This document shows positions 1 through 9,800 of a stretch of DNA of 64,000 bases, piece by piece (position 1 is the first letter of the stretch; the number at the start of each line of letters is the position of its first letter). The notes beneath the pieces are model-generated. The model did no database searches. It saw nothing but the letters and a program-made list of their open reading frames with translations, and was not told the origin of the DNA. This DNA is from Oscillatoriales cyanobacterium (GTDB lineage: Bacteria > Cyanobacteriota > Cyanobacteriia > Cyanobacteriales > Microcoleaceae), in NCBI GenBank assembly GCA_004292955.1, contig RDXX01000047.1:1-64000 (forward strand), given 5' to 3'. Both the position numbers and the translations under genes were made by a program.

Positions 1-93
1 ATTGGGAATTGGGAATTGGGAATTGGGAATTGGGAATTGGGAATTGGGAATTGGGAATTGGGAATTGGGAATTGGGAATTGGGAATTGGGAAT
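1..93. repeat. Heptamer tandem repeat ATTGGGA
   Basis: About 13 uninterrupted copies of the 7-bp unit ATTGGGA, starting at the window edge, so the left end of the array is not seen. The same unit, mixed with ATTGGGC, recurs inside the 5-oxoprolinase gene at 37709-37775. Period-7 arrays of this kind are the STRR type known from filamentous cyanobacteria. No gene is supported here. Confidence 0.95.
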
Positions 94-122
94 GTGAGCA
101 TCTCAGTTTTGCATTTATGTAT

Positions 123-178
123 AGTGCGAGCGTCCCCGCTCGCGTATTGTACAATACGCGAGCGGGGACGCTCGCACT
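123..178. repeat. Long near-perfect palindrome
   Basis: A 56-bp inverted repeat: AGTGCGAGCGTCCCCGCTCG on the left is mirrored on the right around the centre TTGTACAA. Each arm itself contains a smaller GCGAGC/GCTCGC repeat. It is a dispersed-repeat type hairpin and no gene borders it closely. Confidence 0.9.
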
Positions 179-413
179 AATAACAAATAACAATAACAAA
201 TAACAAATAACCAATAACCAACAGCAAATAACCAATAACAAATAACCAATAACCAATAACCAACAGCAAATAACCAATAACCAACAACCAACAACCAACA
301 GCAAATAACCAATAACCAACAGCAAATAACAAATAACCAACAGCAAATAACAAATAACCAATAACTAATAACCAATAACTAATAACTAATAACTAATAAC
401 CAATAACTAATAA
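179..413. repeat. Degenerate heptamer array (AATAACC / AATAACA / AACTAAT)
   Basis: About 235 bp of A/C-rich heptamers with drifting units (AATAACC, AATAACA, CAACAGC, AACTAAT). It contains no supported coding sequence, although open frames run through it because the unit lacks stops on one strand. A reverse-complement version of the same unit lies after sppA at 43922-44010. Confidence 0.9.
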
Positions 414-453
414 CAAAGCGATCGCCCTTTTTTTCAAAAGAGCGATCGCTTTG
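414..453. terminator. HIP1-containing hairpin, possible bidirectional terminator
   Basis: The 12-bp arms CAAAGCGATCGC (414-425) and GCGATCGCTTTG (442-453) enclose a T-rich loop. The arms contain the HIP1 octamer. It could act as a terminator or simply be a repeat. Confidence 0.5.
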
Positions 454-503
454 TTTATTTATTCAGTACCTGCTGCCAACAGCGGGCCACTAACATCACA
501 TCT

Positions 504-521
504 CAAGGCTTTTTAGCCTTG
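504..521 (-). terminator. Possible terminator of the ParM-like operon
   Basis: CAAGGCT-TTTT-AGCCTTG forms a 7-bp stem with a 4-nt loop 13 nt past the stop of the small par-operon gene. A strong U-tract is missing, so termination is only plausible. Confidence 0.4.
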
Positions 522-533
522 CTCTACCTCATT

Positions 534-1049
534 CTAGAAATCTTGCGGTAACAAAGAACTTAAACGCTCCAATAAAGGATCGGACTCCCGACGAGGAGGA
601 ACCTCAGCATCAGAAACTGTATCATTCGCTACAGACTCAGACTCGATCGGATCAGGCTCTACTACTTTTGAAACTTGGGCAAAAGAAACTTGAGCAAACT
701 TACTGTCAACACTCCCCTGCAACTGATCCAACTGCGCGCCCAATTGACTCAGGTGATGTTCCAGTCCTTCCAAACGGCTTAATTCCTCAGCAGAAACATT
801 GCGCTCAAACTCAGCAAATCTGACCGCAAGTTCAGCAATACGCTGTTCCAACCGCTCAGAGCTATCTGTAGAGCTAGCAGACTCAGATACAGACAAAAAC
901 TGCCACAAAGCTTGCTTGCAGAGATTGCTGAAAGTCTGATACTTCGTAAAAGCCAACTCTTTTTCAATAGCCGCCAGCAAAGTTTGATCGGCAGCATCTT
1001 CCGTAAACGCCACCGAGAAATTCGCCTTATTTTTTGCCCACAGTGCCAT
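534..1049 (-). CDS. Small acidic partner protein of the actin-like ATPase
   Basis: This is a 171-residue protein read from the ATG at 1049; a TTG three codons further upstream is also in frame. It lies 20 nt downstream of the actin-like ATPase gene on the same strand, so the two almost certainly form one operon. The N-terminal half (about residues 1-60) is compact and mixed in character. The middle is predicted coiled coil (Leu/Glu/Gln-rich, about 65-115), and the C-terminal 40 residues are acidic and low complexity. ParM-type actins are usually encoded with a small DNA-binding adaptor (ParR), and position and size fit that role, but I recognise no ribbon-helix-helix motif. The function is inferred from context only. 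Confidence 0.75.
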   Translation of the reverse strand: MALWAKNKANFSVAFTEDAADQTLLAAIEKELAFTKYQTFSNLCKQALWQFLSVSESASSTDSSERLEQRIAELAVRFAEFERNVSAEELSRLEGLEHHLSQLGAQLDQLQGSVDSKFAQVSFAQVSKVVEPDPIESESVANDTVSDAEVPPRRESDPLLERLSSLLPQDF

Positions 1050-1069
1050 AGGGTTCAAGCCTTAATGCG

Positions 1070-2152
1070 TTACTTTATCGTGGCTAGCTGAGCCTCAGCA
1101 TAAATAAACTGTCCCAAAGCATTAGCTTTCCGAGAAGGCTGAGCCAAGTGAGCCTTAAGATTGGCGTCTTTCAGCAAAGGTTGGAGTACCTCCCAGAAAA
1201 ATTCGCCGCCACCGCCAGTCAGAACTACGTCCGTCACCCGTTCCGGCAACCACTGTACCAAACGTTCGGACAGTTCGTTAGCGAAAGCCTCCCGCAAATC
1301 CTTAATAATCGGATCTAAATTAGTCGGCTTAGTCGCTCCTCTAGGACGGTAGAAACGCTGCCCTTCGGGTTTGTTCACCCCTTCCAATAAAGACAGGGAT
1401 TGAGGGTCTGCCCCCGGAATTTTTGAGGCAACTTGTTCGTAGAATTTGTTCATGGCGAAGGAATCGCTCTTAGAAGCCGCTCGGGCGAACCGGAAACGAT
1501 CGACCATTAACAAATCGGTAGTTTGGTGTCCGATATCGACCACAGCCACCGACAGTTCCGGCAACTCCGGCGTAAACTCCTTGTTGTCTTGAGCTTCGCA
1601 CCAAATCAGGCTGCCGAATCCTTCCGGCATCACCCAAACGTGGCGAATATCAATTTCCAAACGCTCGCCGCGGTATACCACAACGTGGGGAGAGCGCAGT
1701 TGGCTGATAATCTCTTCCTTTTCTTTCTCAAACTGATCCTGCGAATAAAAAGGCAAACCCAGCACTACTGCCATTTCGCCCTTCATCTGGAAATATCCAG
1801 CACAGGAAAAAACCTTAACCAAAGCATCTACTACTTTCGACTGGTCAGCCCCACCGAGATTAGCGCCAAAGTCAGCGGCCAGTTGGCCGATGGCGTACCC
1901 CTTGCCCTGGTGCTCCAGCCACATATCCAACAGAGGGTCTGTTGCTTTTGACTCAAAGCTGCCGCCCCGCACCTTTTCCACGGGCATAGTAGCCACGTTG
2001 GCAGGGATGAAAACAACACCATTTGGGTTGCGACTCACGCAAGCTTTAGTTGCTGTACGACCCAAATCAGCACTAATAATCGATTTGTGAGAAGCGATCT
2101 TAGTCTGCTGCGTCAGCATAGCCGAATTAGGAACAAGCTGTCTAGTTGTCAT
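1070..2152 (-). CDS. ParM/StbA-family actin-like ATPase
   Basis: A 360-residue actin-fold ATPase. Visible signatures are the phosphate-1 loop ADLGRTATKACV (about residue 28), the phosphate-2 loop VAVVDIGHQTTDLLMVD (about 204) and the adenosine motif VVLTGGGGEFF (about 310). These fit the ParM/StbA or archaeal-type actin-like family that polymerises to segregate DNA, rather than MreB or FtsA. It is first in a two-gene minus-strand operon with the acidic protein downstream. It is transcribed divergently from ftsH across a 321-bp gap. Cyanobacterial chromosomes do carry such genes, so this need not be plasmid-derived. The segregation role is inferred from the family. Confidence 0.85.
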   Translation of the reverse strand: MTTRQLVPNSAMLTQQTKIASHKSIISADLGRTATKACVSRNPNGVVFIPANVATMPVEKVRGGSFESKATDPLLDMWLEHQGKGYAIGQLAADFGANLGGADQSKVVDALVKVFSCAGYFQMKGEMAVVLGLPFYSQDQFEKEKEEIISQLRSPHVVVYRGERLEIDIRHVWVMPEGFGSLIWCEAQDNKEFTPELPELSVAVVDIGHQTTDLLMVDRFRFARAASKSDSFAMNKFYEQVASKIPGADPQSLSLLEGVNKPEGQRFYRPRGATKPTNLDPIIKDLREAFANELSERLVQWLPERVTDVVLTGGGGEFFWEVLQPLLKDANLKAHLAQPSRKANALGQFIYAEAQLATIK

Positions 2153-2473
2153 TGAAATGTGTTACCTCACTGAGCCTCACCATTATCATGCCTTATCCCT
2201 GGACACTGCCGCGCTTAAAGACAGTGGGTTTTGAGGCGATTCTTCTAACTCTACCTAGATCGGTATTGAAATCAGCACCAAACATTATATTCGGGACGAT
2301 CGCCCTTACCGTAACTAAGCTAACTTTTTCTCGATCGCGACGATCGCCGGCATCTTGCCCGATCGTGCATTGTTAAGTTAAATTTAGTAAAGATTCTGAG
2401 TGTAAACTTTTGTCACACTAATCCGAGACCGCCAGCTTACCCGATCTATCCCCAATTCAAGGCACCCGCATTT
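2153..2473. other. Divergent intergenic region (actin-like gene / ftsH)
   Basis: This is 321 bp between two divergent genes. It is rich in CGATCG motifs (2298-2352), related to HIP1. No convincing -10/-35 pair was found by eye, but promoters for both flanking genes must lie here. The short open frame at 2146-2376 lacks a ribosome-binding site and is not called. Confidence 0.6.
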
Positions 2474-4360
2474 ATGAAAATTTCTTGGCAAACTATACTA
2501 CTTTGGACTTTACCCGCCCTAGTCATCGGCTTTTTCCTGTGGCAGGGAGCCTTCGCCGCGTCCCCGGCAGAAATGAGCAAGAACACCGCCAGCACCCGCC
2601 TGAGCTACGGTAGATTCTTAGATTACTTAAACGCCGATCGAGTCACCAGTGTTGATTTATACGACGGAGGCCGCACTGCGATCATCCTAGCCGTCGATCC
2701 CGAACTGGACAATCACGAGCAGCGGTGGCGGGTAGACTTGCCGTCAAATGCTCCTGAACTCGTTTCTAGACTCAGAGATTCCAAAATTAGCTTCGACACT
2801 CACCCCCTCCGCAACGACGGCGCCATCTGGGGAGTGTTAGGCAATCTAGTATTTCCTCTCTTATTAGTAGGAGGGCTGTTCTTCCTGTTCCGCCGCGGCG
2901 GCAACGTGCCGGGGGGCCCAGGCCAAGCCATGAATTTTGGCAAATCCAAAGCACGCTTTCAAATGGAAGCTAAAACAGGCGTACTGTTCGACGACGTAGC
3001 AGGCGTAGAAGAAGCCAAAGAAGAACTTGCCGAAGTCGTGACTTTCCTCAAAAAACCCGAACGCTTCACCGCAGTCGGCGCCAAGATTCCGAAAGGCGTG
3101 CTGCTAGTAGGCCCTCCCGGAACCGGCAAAACCATGCTGGCAAAAGCGATCGCAGGTGAAGCCGCCGTCCCTTTCTTCAGCATCTCCGGTTCAGAATTTG
3201 TCGAAATGTTTGTCGGTGTTGGCGCATCCCGCGTCCGCGACTTGTTCAAGAAAGCTAAAGAAAATGCTCCTTGTATAATTTTTATCGATGAAATCGATGC
3301 AGTGGGCCGCCAGCGCGGCGCCGGTATCGGTGGCGGTAACGATGAACGGGAACAAACCCTGAACCAGTTGCTGACCGAAATGGACGGTTTTGAGGGCAAT
3401 ACAGGCATCATCATCATTGCTGCTACGAACCGCCCTGACGTGCTCGACTCGGCGTTGCTACGTCCGGGACGTTTTGACCGCCAAGTTAGCGTTGATACAC
3501 CGGATATCAAGGGCAGGTTGGAAATTCTTGAAGTTCACGCGCGCAACAAGAAGCTGTCTGAGGAGATTTCTTTGGATGCGATCGCCCGCCGCACTCCCGG
3601 TTTTACCGGTGCTGATTTGGCTAACTTGCTCAACGAAGCTGCCATTTTGACAGCAAGACGGCGCAAAGATGCGATTACGATGCTGGAAATTGACGATGCA
3701 GTCGATCGCGTCGTCGCAGGTATGGAAGGTACACCGCTGGTAGACAGCAAGAGTAAGCGTTTGATTGCTTACCACGAAATCGGCCACGCGATCGTCGGTA
3801 CAGTCATTCAAGCCCACGATCCCGTACAAAAAGTTACCTTAGTTCCTCGCGGACAAGCCCGCGGCTTAACTTGGTTTATGCCCAGCGAAGACCAAGGTTT
3901 GATTTCGAGATCCCAAATCCTAGCCCGGATTAGCGGTGCATTGGGCGGCCGCGCAGCCGAAGAAGTAGTTTTCGGCGACGCTGAAGTTACCACCGGTGCC
4001 GGCAACGACTTGCAGCAAGTCAGCGGTATGGCGCGCCAAATGGTTACTCGCTACGGGATGTCTACCTTGGGCCCGATCGCCCTGGAAGCTCAACAAAGCG
4101 AAATTTTCCTCGGCCGTGACTACACGGCGCGATCGGAATATTCCGAAGAAATTGCCTCTCGCATTGATGGACAAGTTCGATCGATTGTCGATCGCTGTTA
4201 TGACGAAGCGCGCCAAATTATTCGCGACAATCGTACCGTAGTCGATCGGCTAGTCGATTTGTTAATCGAAAAAGAAACCATCGACGGCGAAGAGTTGCGC
4301 CTAATCGTCTCTGAATACACTTTTGTTCCTGAAAAAGAACAATACGTTCCTCAGCTTTAA
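2474..4360 (+). CDS. ftsH: ATP-dependent zinc metalloprotease FtsH
   Basis: A 628-residue membrane-anchored AAA+ protease, typical in length for cyanobacterial FtsH. The order is: N-terminal transmembrane helix (about residues 8-30), extracytoplasmic domain, and a second helix (about 120-140). The AAA+ module then has Walker A GPPGTGKT (about 213), Walker [10 protein letters not shown] and the second region of homology. The M41 peptidase domain has the zinc motif HEIGH (about 433-437). FtsH complexes in cyanobacteria degrade damaged D1 and other thylakoid proteins. The signal-like first helix followed by AFA suggests the FtsH2/FtsH3-like type, but paralogue assignment needs a tree. It is monocistronic by position. 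Confidence 0.96.
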   Translation: MKISWQTILLWTLPALVIGFFLWQGAFAASPAEMSKNTASTRLSYGRFLDYLNADRVTSVDLYDGGRTAIILAVDPELDNHEQRWRVDLPSNAPELVSRLRDSKISFDTHPLRNDGAIWGVLGNLVFPLLLVGGLFFLFRRGGNVPGGPGQAMNFGKSKARFQMEAKTGVLFDDVAGVEEAKEELAEVVTFLKKPERFTAVGAKIPKGVLLVGPPGTGKTMLAKAIAGEAAVPFFSISGSEFVEMFVGVGASRVRDLFKKAKENAPCIIFIDEIDAVGRQRGAGIGGGNDEREQTLNQLLTEMDGFEGNTGIIIIAATNRPDVLDSALLRPGRFDRQVSVDTPDIKGRLEILEVHARNKKLSEEISLDAIARRTPGFTGADLANLLNEAAILTARRRKDAITMLEIDDAVDRVVAGMEGTPLVDSKSKRLIAYHEIGHAIVGTVIQAHDPVQKVTLVPRGQARGLTWFMPSEDQGLISRSQILARISGALGGRAAEEVVFGDAEVTTGAGNDLQQVSGMARQMVTRYGMSTLGPIALEAQQSEIFLGRDYTARSEYSEEIASRIDGQVRSIVDRCYDEARQIIRDNRTVVDRLVDLLIEKETIDGEELRLIVSEYTFVPEKEQYVPQL

Positions 4361-4418
4361 AAAGCTAATCTTCACGGAAAATATTCAGGGCGAATAGAAT
4401 TCGCTGAGTTTACGATCG

Positions 4419-4505
4419 CACAAACAAAGTCCGCCTCCGCGGACTGAAGAAATTCAACCCGCGCAGGCGGGTTTTGTTTGTGTAGCAGCGGTTTCAACCG
4501 CCGAG
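4419..4505. repeat. Compound hairpin repeat after ftsH
   Basis: Nested inverted repeats. CACAAACAAA (4419-4428) pairs with TTTTGTTTGTG (4472-4482), enclosing AGTCCGCCTCCGCGGACT and CCCGCGCAGGCGGG, followed by CGGTTTCAACCG. The same modules recur in the opposite orientation at 32050-32220, so this is a dispersed element. It may also serve as the ftsH terminator. Confidence 0.85.
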
Positions 4506-4550
4506 TTTGTTTGTAAAATAGCAACAGTAGATTAACGTAAATTAACCCAG

Positions 4551-4952
4551 ATGAACAATAAATTTGTCACCCATAAAATCAATAATTTGTCAAGCTTGTT
4601 TCTAGCTACTTTAATTTTTATTCCCCTCAATACTTTGAGCGCCCGCGCCGAAAAATTAAGATGTTTTGTAGATATTTGCATTGACCCCAGCAGCGTAAAA
4701 TTAAGTAAATCCAATTTTCCCGGTGCACCCTCTTATCCTGTCAGAACTCTTTTAGGAACTCAGCAGTTTAGTAACGAGAAAATGCGGGTGCAGATGGAAG
4801 TTAACTGCAAGCAGCGAGAGTTTAGAACTGTCAGAGTTAGCCAAGATGGCGAAAATTGGTCAAATTTCGATCCGAGGTGGACTTTAGTCGATCGCAACTC
4901 ATCTTTGTCTCGGATGGTTGACTATACTTGTCAGTTGACAGTTGACAGTTGA
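4551..4952 (+). CDS. Small secreted hypothetical protein
   Basis: A 133-residue protein with an N-terminal signal peptide: basic start, hydrophobic stretch at about residues 14-26, then LSARAEK with a likely cleavage after ARA. The mature part has four cysteines (two close together near the start, two in the C-terminal half), which could form disulfides in the periplasm. I do not recognise the family. The last codons (CQLTVDS) are read from a CAGTTGA heptamer array, so the C-terminus appears to have been remodelled by repeat expansion. Confidence 0.6.
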   Translation: MNNKFVTHKINNLSSLFLATLIFIPLNTLSARAEKLRCFVDICIDPSSVKLSKSNFPGAPSYPVRTLLGTQQFSNEKMRVQMEVNCKQREFRTVRVSQDGENWSNFDPRWTLVDRNSSLSRMVDYTCQLTVDS

Positions 4953-5018
4953 CAGTTGACAGTTGACCGGGGATAGCGACCTCTACCTGGAAGGAAGAAG
5001 ATTAGAGTAATGAATAGT
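4932..5018. repeat. CAGTTGA array plus dispersed block, copy A
   Basis: Five tandem CAGTTGA heptamers (4932-4967) are followed by a block beginning GCGACCTCTACCTGGAAGGA and ending GTAATGAATAGT. The same order (heptamers, then block) is seen at 6474-6640 and 13667-13802. Copy A is cut short, with the hairpin at 5036 taking over. Confidence 0.85.
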
Positions 5019-5035
5019 AATTATTGTAGGGTGCG

Positions 5036-5094
5036 TCAGGGGGCTGAATATGTTTTGTACCTACTCAAAAATTCTCCCCCCTGACGCACCCTAC
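5036..5094. repeat. Hairpin repeat GTAGGGTGCGTCAGGGGG
   Basis: The 18-bp arm at 5036-5053 is repeated inverted at about 5076-5094 around an AT-rich loop. It is typical of the dispersed REP-like hairpins seen throughout the window. Confidence 0.85.
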
Positions 5095-5132
5095 GGCTAG
5101 TTAACCGCGCACCCTATACTTGTGTAGGCTGC

Positions 5133-5164
5133 AATCTAAAATCTAAAATCTAAAATCTAAAATC
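5133..5164. repeat. Heptamer array ATCTAAA
   Basis: Four to five copies of the 7-bp unit ATCTAAA lie directly in front of the aminopeptidase start codon, so they fill the space where a ribosome-binding site would be. The complementary unit (TTTAGAT) recurs at 14283-14306 and 49142-49178. Confidence 0.9.
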
Positions 5165-5166
5165 GG

Positions 5167-6456
5167 ATGACCAACCCCATCGAATACCGGCAAAGACGCG
5201 AACAGTTAATGGCAAAAATTGGCAGCGGGACAGCAATATTTCGCAGCGCGCCCGCAGCCGTCATGCACAACGATGTTGAATACGCCTACCGACAAGATAG
5301 CGATTTTTTCTATTTAACTGGTTTCAACGAAGCTGCGGCGGTAGCAGTGCTCGCACCACACCACGAAGAACACAAATTTGTTTTGTTTGTGCAGCCAAAA
5401 GACTTGGAAAAAGAAACTTGGCACGGTTATCGCGCTGGAATTGAAGGCGCCAAAGCCTTGTACGGCGCCGATGAAGCGTTTCCGATCGCCGAACTTGCCG
5501 AAAAATTGCCAAAATATTTAGAAAAAGCCGATCGCATATATTATCACTTCGGGCGCGATCGCAATTTCGACCAAACAGTCCTCAACCACTGGCAAAGCTT
5601 GATGCGAACTTACCCCAAACGCGGTACAGGCCCCACTGCGATCGAAGATTCCAACATCATATTACACCCGATGCGGCTGGTAAAAAGCCAAACAGAATTA
5701 GCATTAATGCGAAAAGCAGCTAATATCTCAGTTACCGCCCACAACCGCGCCCGAGAATTTGCCAAACCAGGCAGATACGAATACGAAATTCAAGCAGAAA
5801 TAGAACATATTTTCGGCATGAACGGCGGCACCCCCGCCTACCCTTCAATTGTTGCATCCGGTTACAATTCCTGCGTCCTCCACTACATCGAAAACAACCG
5901 CCAAATGCAGGAAAATGATTTGCTGCTAATAGATGCCGGTTGTGCTTGCGGCTACTACAATGCCGACATTACTCGCACCTTTCCCGTCAGCGGCAAATTC
6001 ACCGCCGAACAACAGATAATTTACGACTTAGTTTTGCAAGCACAAACCCAAGCAATTAGTCAAGTATATCCGGGAAATCCTTACAGCAAAATTCACGAAA
6101 CCGCAGTGCGCGTTTTGGTGGAAGGTTTAATGGATTTAAAACTTTTGGTGGGCGACATTGAAGAGATAATTAAAGAGGAGAAATACAAGCCATTTTATAT
6201 GCACCGCACTGGTCACTGGCTGGGATTGGACGTGCACGATGTCGGTGTTTATCAGTACGGCGAAAATCCGCAACTTTTGCAAGCAGGACAAGTTCTGACG
6301 GTGGAACCGGGGATTTATATTTCTCCTTATATTAAACCCGTTGAAGGACAGCCGGAGGTTCCTGAAAAATGGCGCGGTATAGGTGTGAGAATTGAAGATG
6401 ATGTTTTGGTGACAATTGACAGTCATGAAGTTTTGACCGCCGGAGTTCCGAAATGA
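5167..6456 (+). CDS. pepP: Xaa-Pro aminopeptidase (M24B)
   Basis: A 429-residue aminopeptidase P family enzyme that removes N-terminal residues before proline. The N-terminal creatinase-like domain (about 1-170) is followed by the pita-bread catalytic domain. The metal ligands are visible in order: DAGCACGYYNADITRTFP (two Asp), HRTGHWLGLDVHDVG (His), VEPGIYISP (Glu) and RIEDDVLV (Glu). The length matches E. coli PepP (about 440). The start ATG at 5167 follows ATCTAAA repeats and has no clear Shine-Dalgarno. It stands alone, between repeat blocks. Confidence 0.93.
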   Translation: MTNPIEYRQRREQLMAKIGSGTAIFRSAPAAVMHNDVEYAYRQDSDFFYLTGFNEAAAVAVLAPHHEEHKFVLFVQPKDLEKETWHGYRAGIEGAKALYGADEAFPIAELAEKLPKYLEKADRIYYHFGRDRNFDQTVLNHWQSLMRTYPKRGTGPTAIEDSNIILHPMRLVKSQTELALMRKAANISVTAHNRAREFAKPGRYEYEIQAEIEHIFGMNGGTPAYPSIVASGYNSCVLHYIENNRQMQENDLLLIDAGCACGYYNADITRTFPVSGKFTAEQQIIYDLVLQAQTQAISQVYPGNPYSKIHETAVRVLVEGLMDLKLLVGDIEEIIKEEKYKPFYMHRTGHWLGLDVHDVGVYQYGENPQLLQAGQVLTVEPGIYISPYIKPVEGQPEVPEKWRGIGVRIEDDVLVTIDSHEVLTAGVPK

Positions 6457-6473
6457 AAGCCGCTATGTTTCAA

Positions 6474-6640
6474 CAGTTGACAGTTGACAGTTGACAGTTG
6501 ACAGTTGACCGCTTGAGGGCGACCTCTTCCGGTCAGTCCGAGGATGGGAGTAATGAATCGTCTTCTTTTAATTTCTACGCCAAACCCAGAGGCTTTCAAC
6601 CAATTCTTTCTGGTAACAAAGCAGAAGGTAATAAATCTTT
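6474..6640. repeat. CAGTTGA array plus dispersed block, copy B
   Basis: Five CAGTTGA heptamers are followed by the same block as copies A and C: GCGACCTCTTCC, then GGAGTAATGAATCGTC, a T-rich stretch, and GGCTTTCAACCAATTCTTTC with TGGTAA. An 80-codon open frame over it (6498-6740) is not considered a gene. The rest of 6641-6850 shows nothing further than an AT-rich stretch likely to hold the kinase promoter. Confidence 0.8.
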
Positions 6641-6850
6641 TGTCTGGCTGCGGTCAATTTCACATTTCAATTTCACAAAGCGAAGAAGGCAGAAAATGGG
6701 AATAATCTCAATCAGCAGGCATTTTCTGGGCAAAACTTAATATATTTGTAAATTTTGTGTGAAATGGTGCTAGTTTGCAGTCAAGACTGGAGCCTTCTAA
6801 TGTTAGGCTAGACACAACTATAGTCCGCAACTGCAAATTAAGAACTTACT

Positions 6851-9800
6851 ATGTGTAGTGAGCCCACAGAGATCGATCGCGCCCTCACCACCTGCGAAGC
6901 GCTAGTCGCAGAGCAAAAAGAAAAAATTCGGCAACTCGAAGAGAATTTGCAGGAAGAAATAGAATTGCGGCGCAAATTAGAAGCACAACTGAAAAGAGAT
7001 ATCATTGAGCTAACTCAAACAGAAGCTTCTTTCCGACAAAATCAAGAATTTATGCAAAGGGTGGCTGATACTACCCCCGGTGTTTTATACATTTACGACC
7101 TCATAGAAAACCGCAATCTCTATGGAAATCGCTACATCGCCGAGTTTTATGGTTGCACGGCGGCACAAGTTCAGGAAATGGGAAACGATGCCCTTTCTTT
7201 GCTAGTTTATGCTGAAGATATAGAGAAACTTAGCGTTCATGTCGAAACAGAAATAGCCGTAGCTAAAGATGGAGAAATCCTGGAAACAGAGTACCGAATT
7301 CAGCACCCTAGCGGCGAATTGCGGTGGTTTCACGATCGGCACGCAATTTTTTCTCGCACTCCTGACGGCAGGCCAAAACAAATAGTCGGAGTTGCCCAAG
7401 ATATCACCGAGCGAATTGAGGCAGATGTCGCTCTCCGAGAAAATCAAAAGTTTATTCACACTATAACCGAAGCACTTCCAGGTCTTGCTTACATTTACGA
7501 TATTACTGAAAATCGAAATATTTATACCAACAACCAAGTTAACCAAATTCTCGGCTATTCCTCCGAACAAGTTCAACAGTTAGGAGACGCACTTTTTCCC
7601 ACAATTATGCACCCCGATGATTTGCTAAAAATCCCGGAAATCCAAGCAAAAATATCAACACTCAAGGAGGGCGAAATATTTGAGTGCGAGTACAGGCTGA
7701 GAAATGCTCGGGGTGAATGGCGCTGGTTTATGGGCAGAGATATTGTTTTCTTGAGAAACTCTGACGGTTCGCCGAAACAAACTCTCGGTATTGTTATAGA
7801 TATTACTGAACACAAGCGAGTTGCCCTAGAGCGAATTGAGTTAATCGCATCTCTTGAAAAAAGCCAGGAAATGTACCGAACTCTCATCAAGCATTATCCG
7901 AATGGATCGGTATTTTTGTTCGATTCTGATTTGCGCTATATTTTGGTTGACGGTCAAGGTTTGGCGGTAGTTGGTTTGTCCAAAGAACTGGTGGAAGGCA
8001 AAACCTTGTCGGAAATATCGCCGCCAGAAGATTTGGATTTTTTTGAGACCAAATATCGCGCAGCTTTAGCAGGAGAAGAGAATAATTTTGAATATAAATA
8101 TCGCGATCGATTTTATTCAACAACAGTTTCTCCAGTCAAAAACGACCAGGCAGAAATTTTTGCAGGCATGGTAGTTACTCAAGATATTACAGAAAAAAAA
8201 CAGTCAGAATTCGTGCTGCAACGCCTTAAAAATGAGCTAGAAATAAAATATCACAAGCGTACTGAAGATTTAAGAATAGCTAACCAACACTTGCGGGAAG
8301 AAATTATCGATCGCTGGCGTACCGAAGAATTTTTGCGGGAAAGTCAGGAACAGCTAGAATTGTTTTTTTCTCAATCTTTAGATGGTTTTTTCTTTATGAT
8401 GCTGGACGAACCAGTGTACTGGGACGATACCTCTGACAAAGAAAAAGTTTTGGATTACGTATTTTCTAACGGGCGGGTAACGAAGGCAAATGATGCTTTG
8501 ATCGCTCAATACGGAGCTACTAGGGAAGAGTTTATTGGCGTGACGCTTAACTCTTTCTTGTTCCACAACTTGGCTGGTGACAGAGAAATTATTAGGCAAT
8601 TTTTTGATGCTGGCAGAATTCACATCGAAAATGACAATCGCAAGTTTGATGGTGAGCTAATTTGGGTGGAAGGCGATTATATTTGCATTAACGATTCCCA
8701 GGGCAGAATTGCCGGGTATTTTGGGGTGCAGCGCGATATTAGCGATCGCAAAAAAGCAGAAGCTGCCCTTAGAGATAGCGAAGAACGTTTTCGCGCAACC
8801 GTCGAACAAGCAGCAGTCGGCATTACTCATTGCGATAAAAATGGTCGCTATTTGCGAGTCAACCAAAAGTTCTGTAATATTTTGGGATATACTGCGGAAG
8901 AGTTGCTGTGCGGAACTTGGATGGATGTCAGTTACTGTGAAGATCTAGAGCCGGACAGGGAAAAAAATAACAGATTGTTTGACCGGGAAATTGACTGTTT
9001 CAACATGGAAAAACGCTTGGTTTGCCAAGATGGTTCTTTAATTTGGGTAAATATCACTGTTTCCCTCGTCCAAGAACCGTTGAGCGGAGCAATTTACAAT
9101 GTAGCAGTCATAGAAGATATTAGCGATCGCAAAAAAGCTGAAGCAGCACTGAAGGAAAGCGAAGAAAGGTTTCGACAGCTAGCAGAAAATATTGAAAGCG
9201 TGTTTTGGATGGTAGGCGTTCACCCCCAAGAATTTATTTATGTCAGTCCGGGTTACGAAAAAATTTGGGGGAGAAGCAGTGCTGATTTGTATGCTTGCGG
9301 GCGCTTTTTTGCAGAGTCACTCCATCCAGAAGATCGCGCTCGGGTGATTGCTACATTCACTAAACAAGTTCTAGCTGAAGACGAGATTGAGTATCGCATT
9401 GTCAGGCCGGACGGCGAAATTCGCTGGATTCGCGATCGGGCTTTTCCGATTAGAAATCAAGGTGGTGAAATTTACCGCGTTGTTGGGATTGCAGAAGATA
9501 TCAGCCAAGCAAAACAGGCAGAAAAAGCGATCCGTGAAAGTGAAGAACGCTTCCGCCAGCTTGCAGAAAATATCCAAGATTCCTTCTGGCTAGTTTCTGC
9601 TGATTTTACCGATTTATTATATCTGAGCCCAGCTTACGAACAAATCTGGGGGCGCAGTCGCGAAGAATTGTATGCCGAACCGATAAAATGGATGGAGTGG
9701 GTGCATCCAGAGGATATACATTTGCTGCAAGAGGGACTTCCGCAAGTGTTGCAGGGCGAGTTCACCAGTATCGAATATCGGATTGTACTGCCTGACGGCA

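Noticed and set aside
9-375. Open frames through the heptamer arrays at the left end
   Set aside because: They translate only repeat units (GIGNWEL, YWLFVICC) and have no ribosome site.
6498-6740. 80-codon plus-strand frame
   Set aside because: It lies on the dispersed block copy B, with no ribosome site or protein-like pattern.
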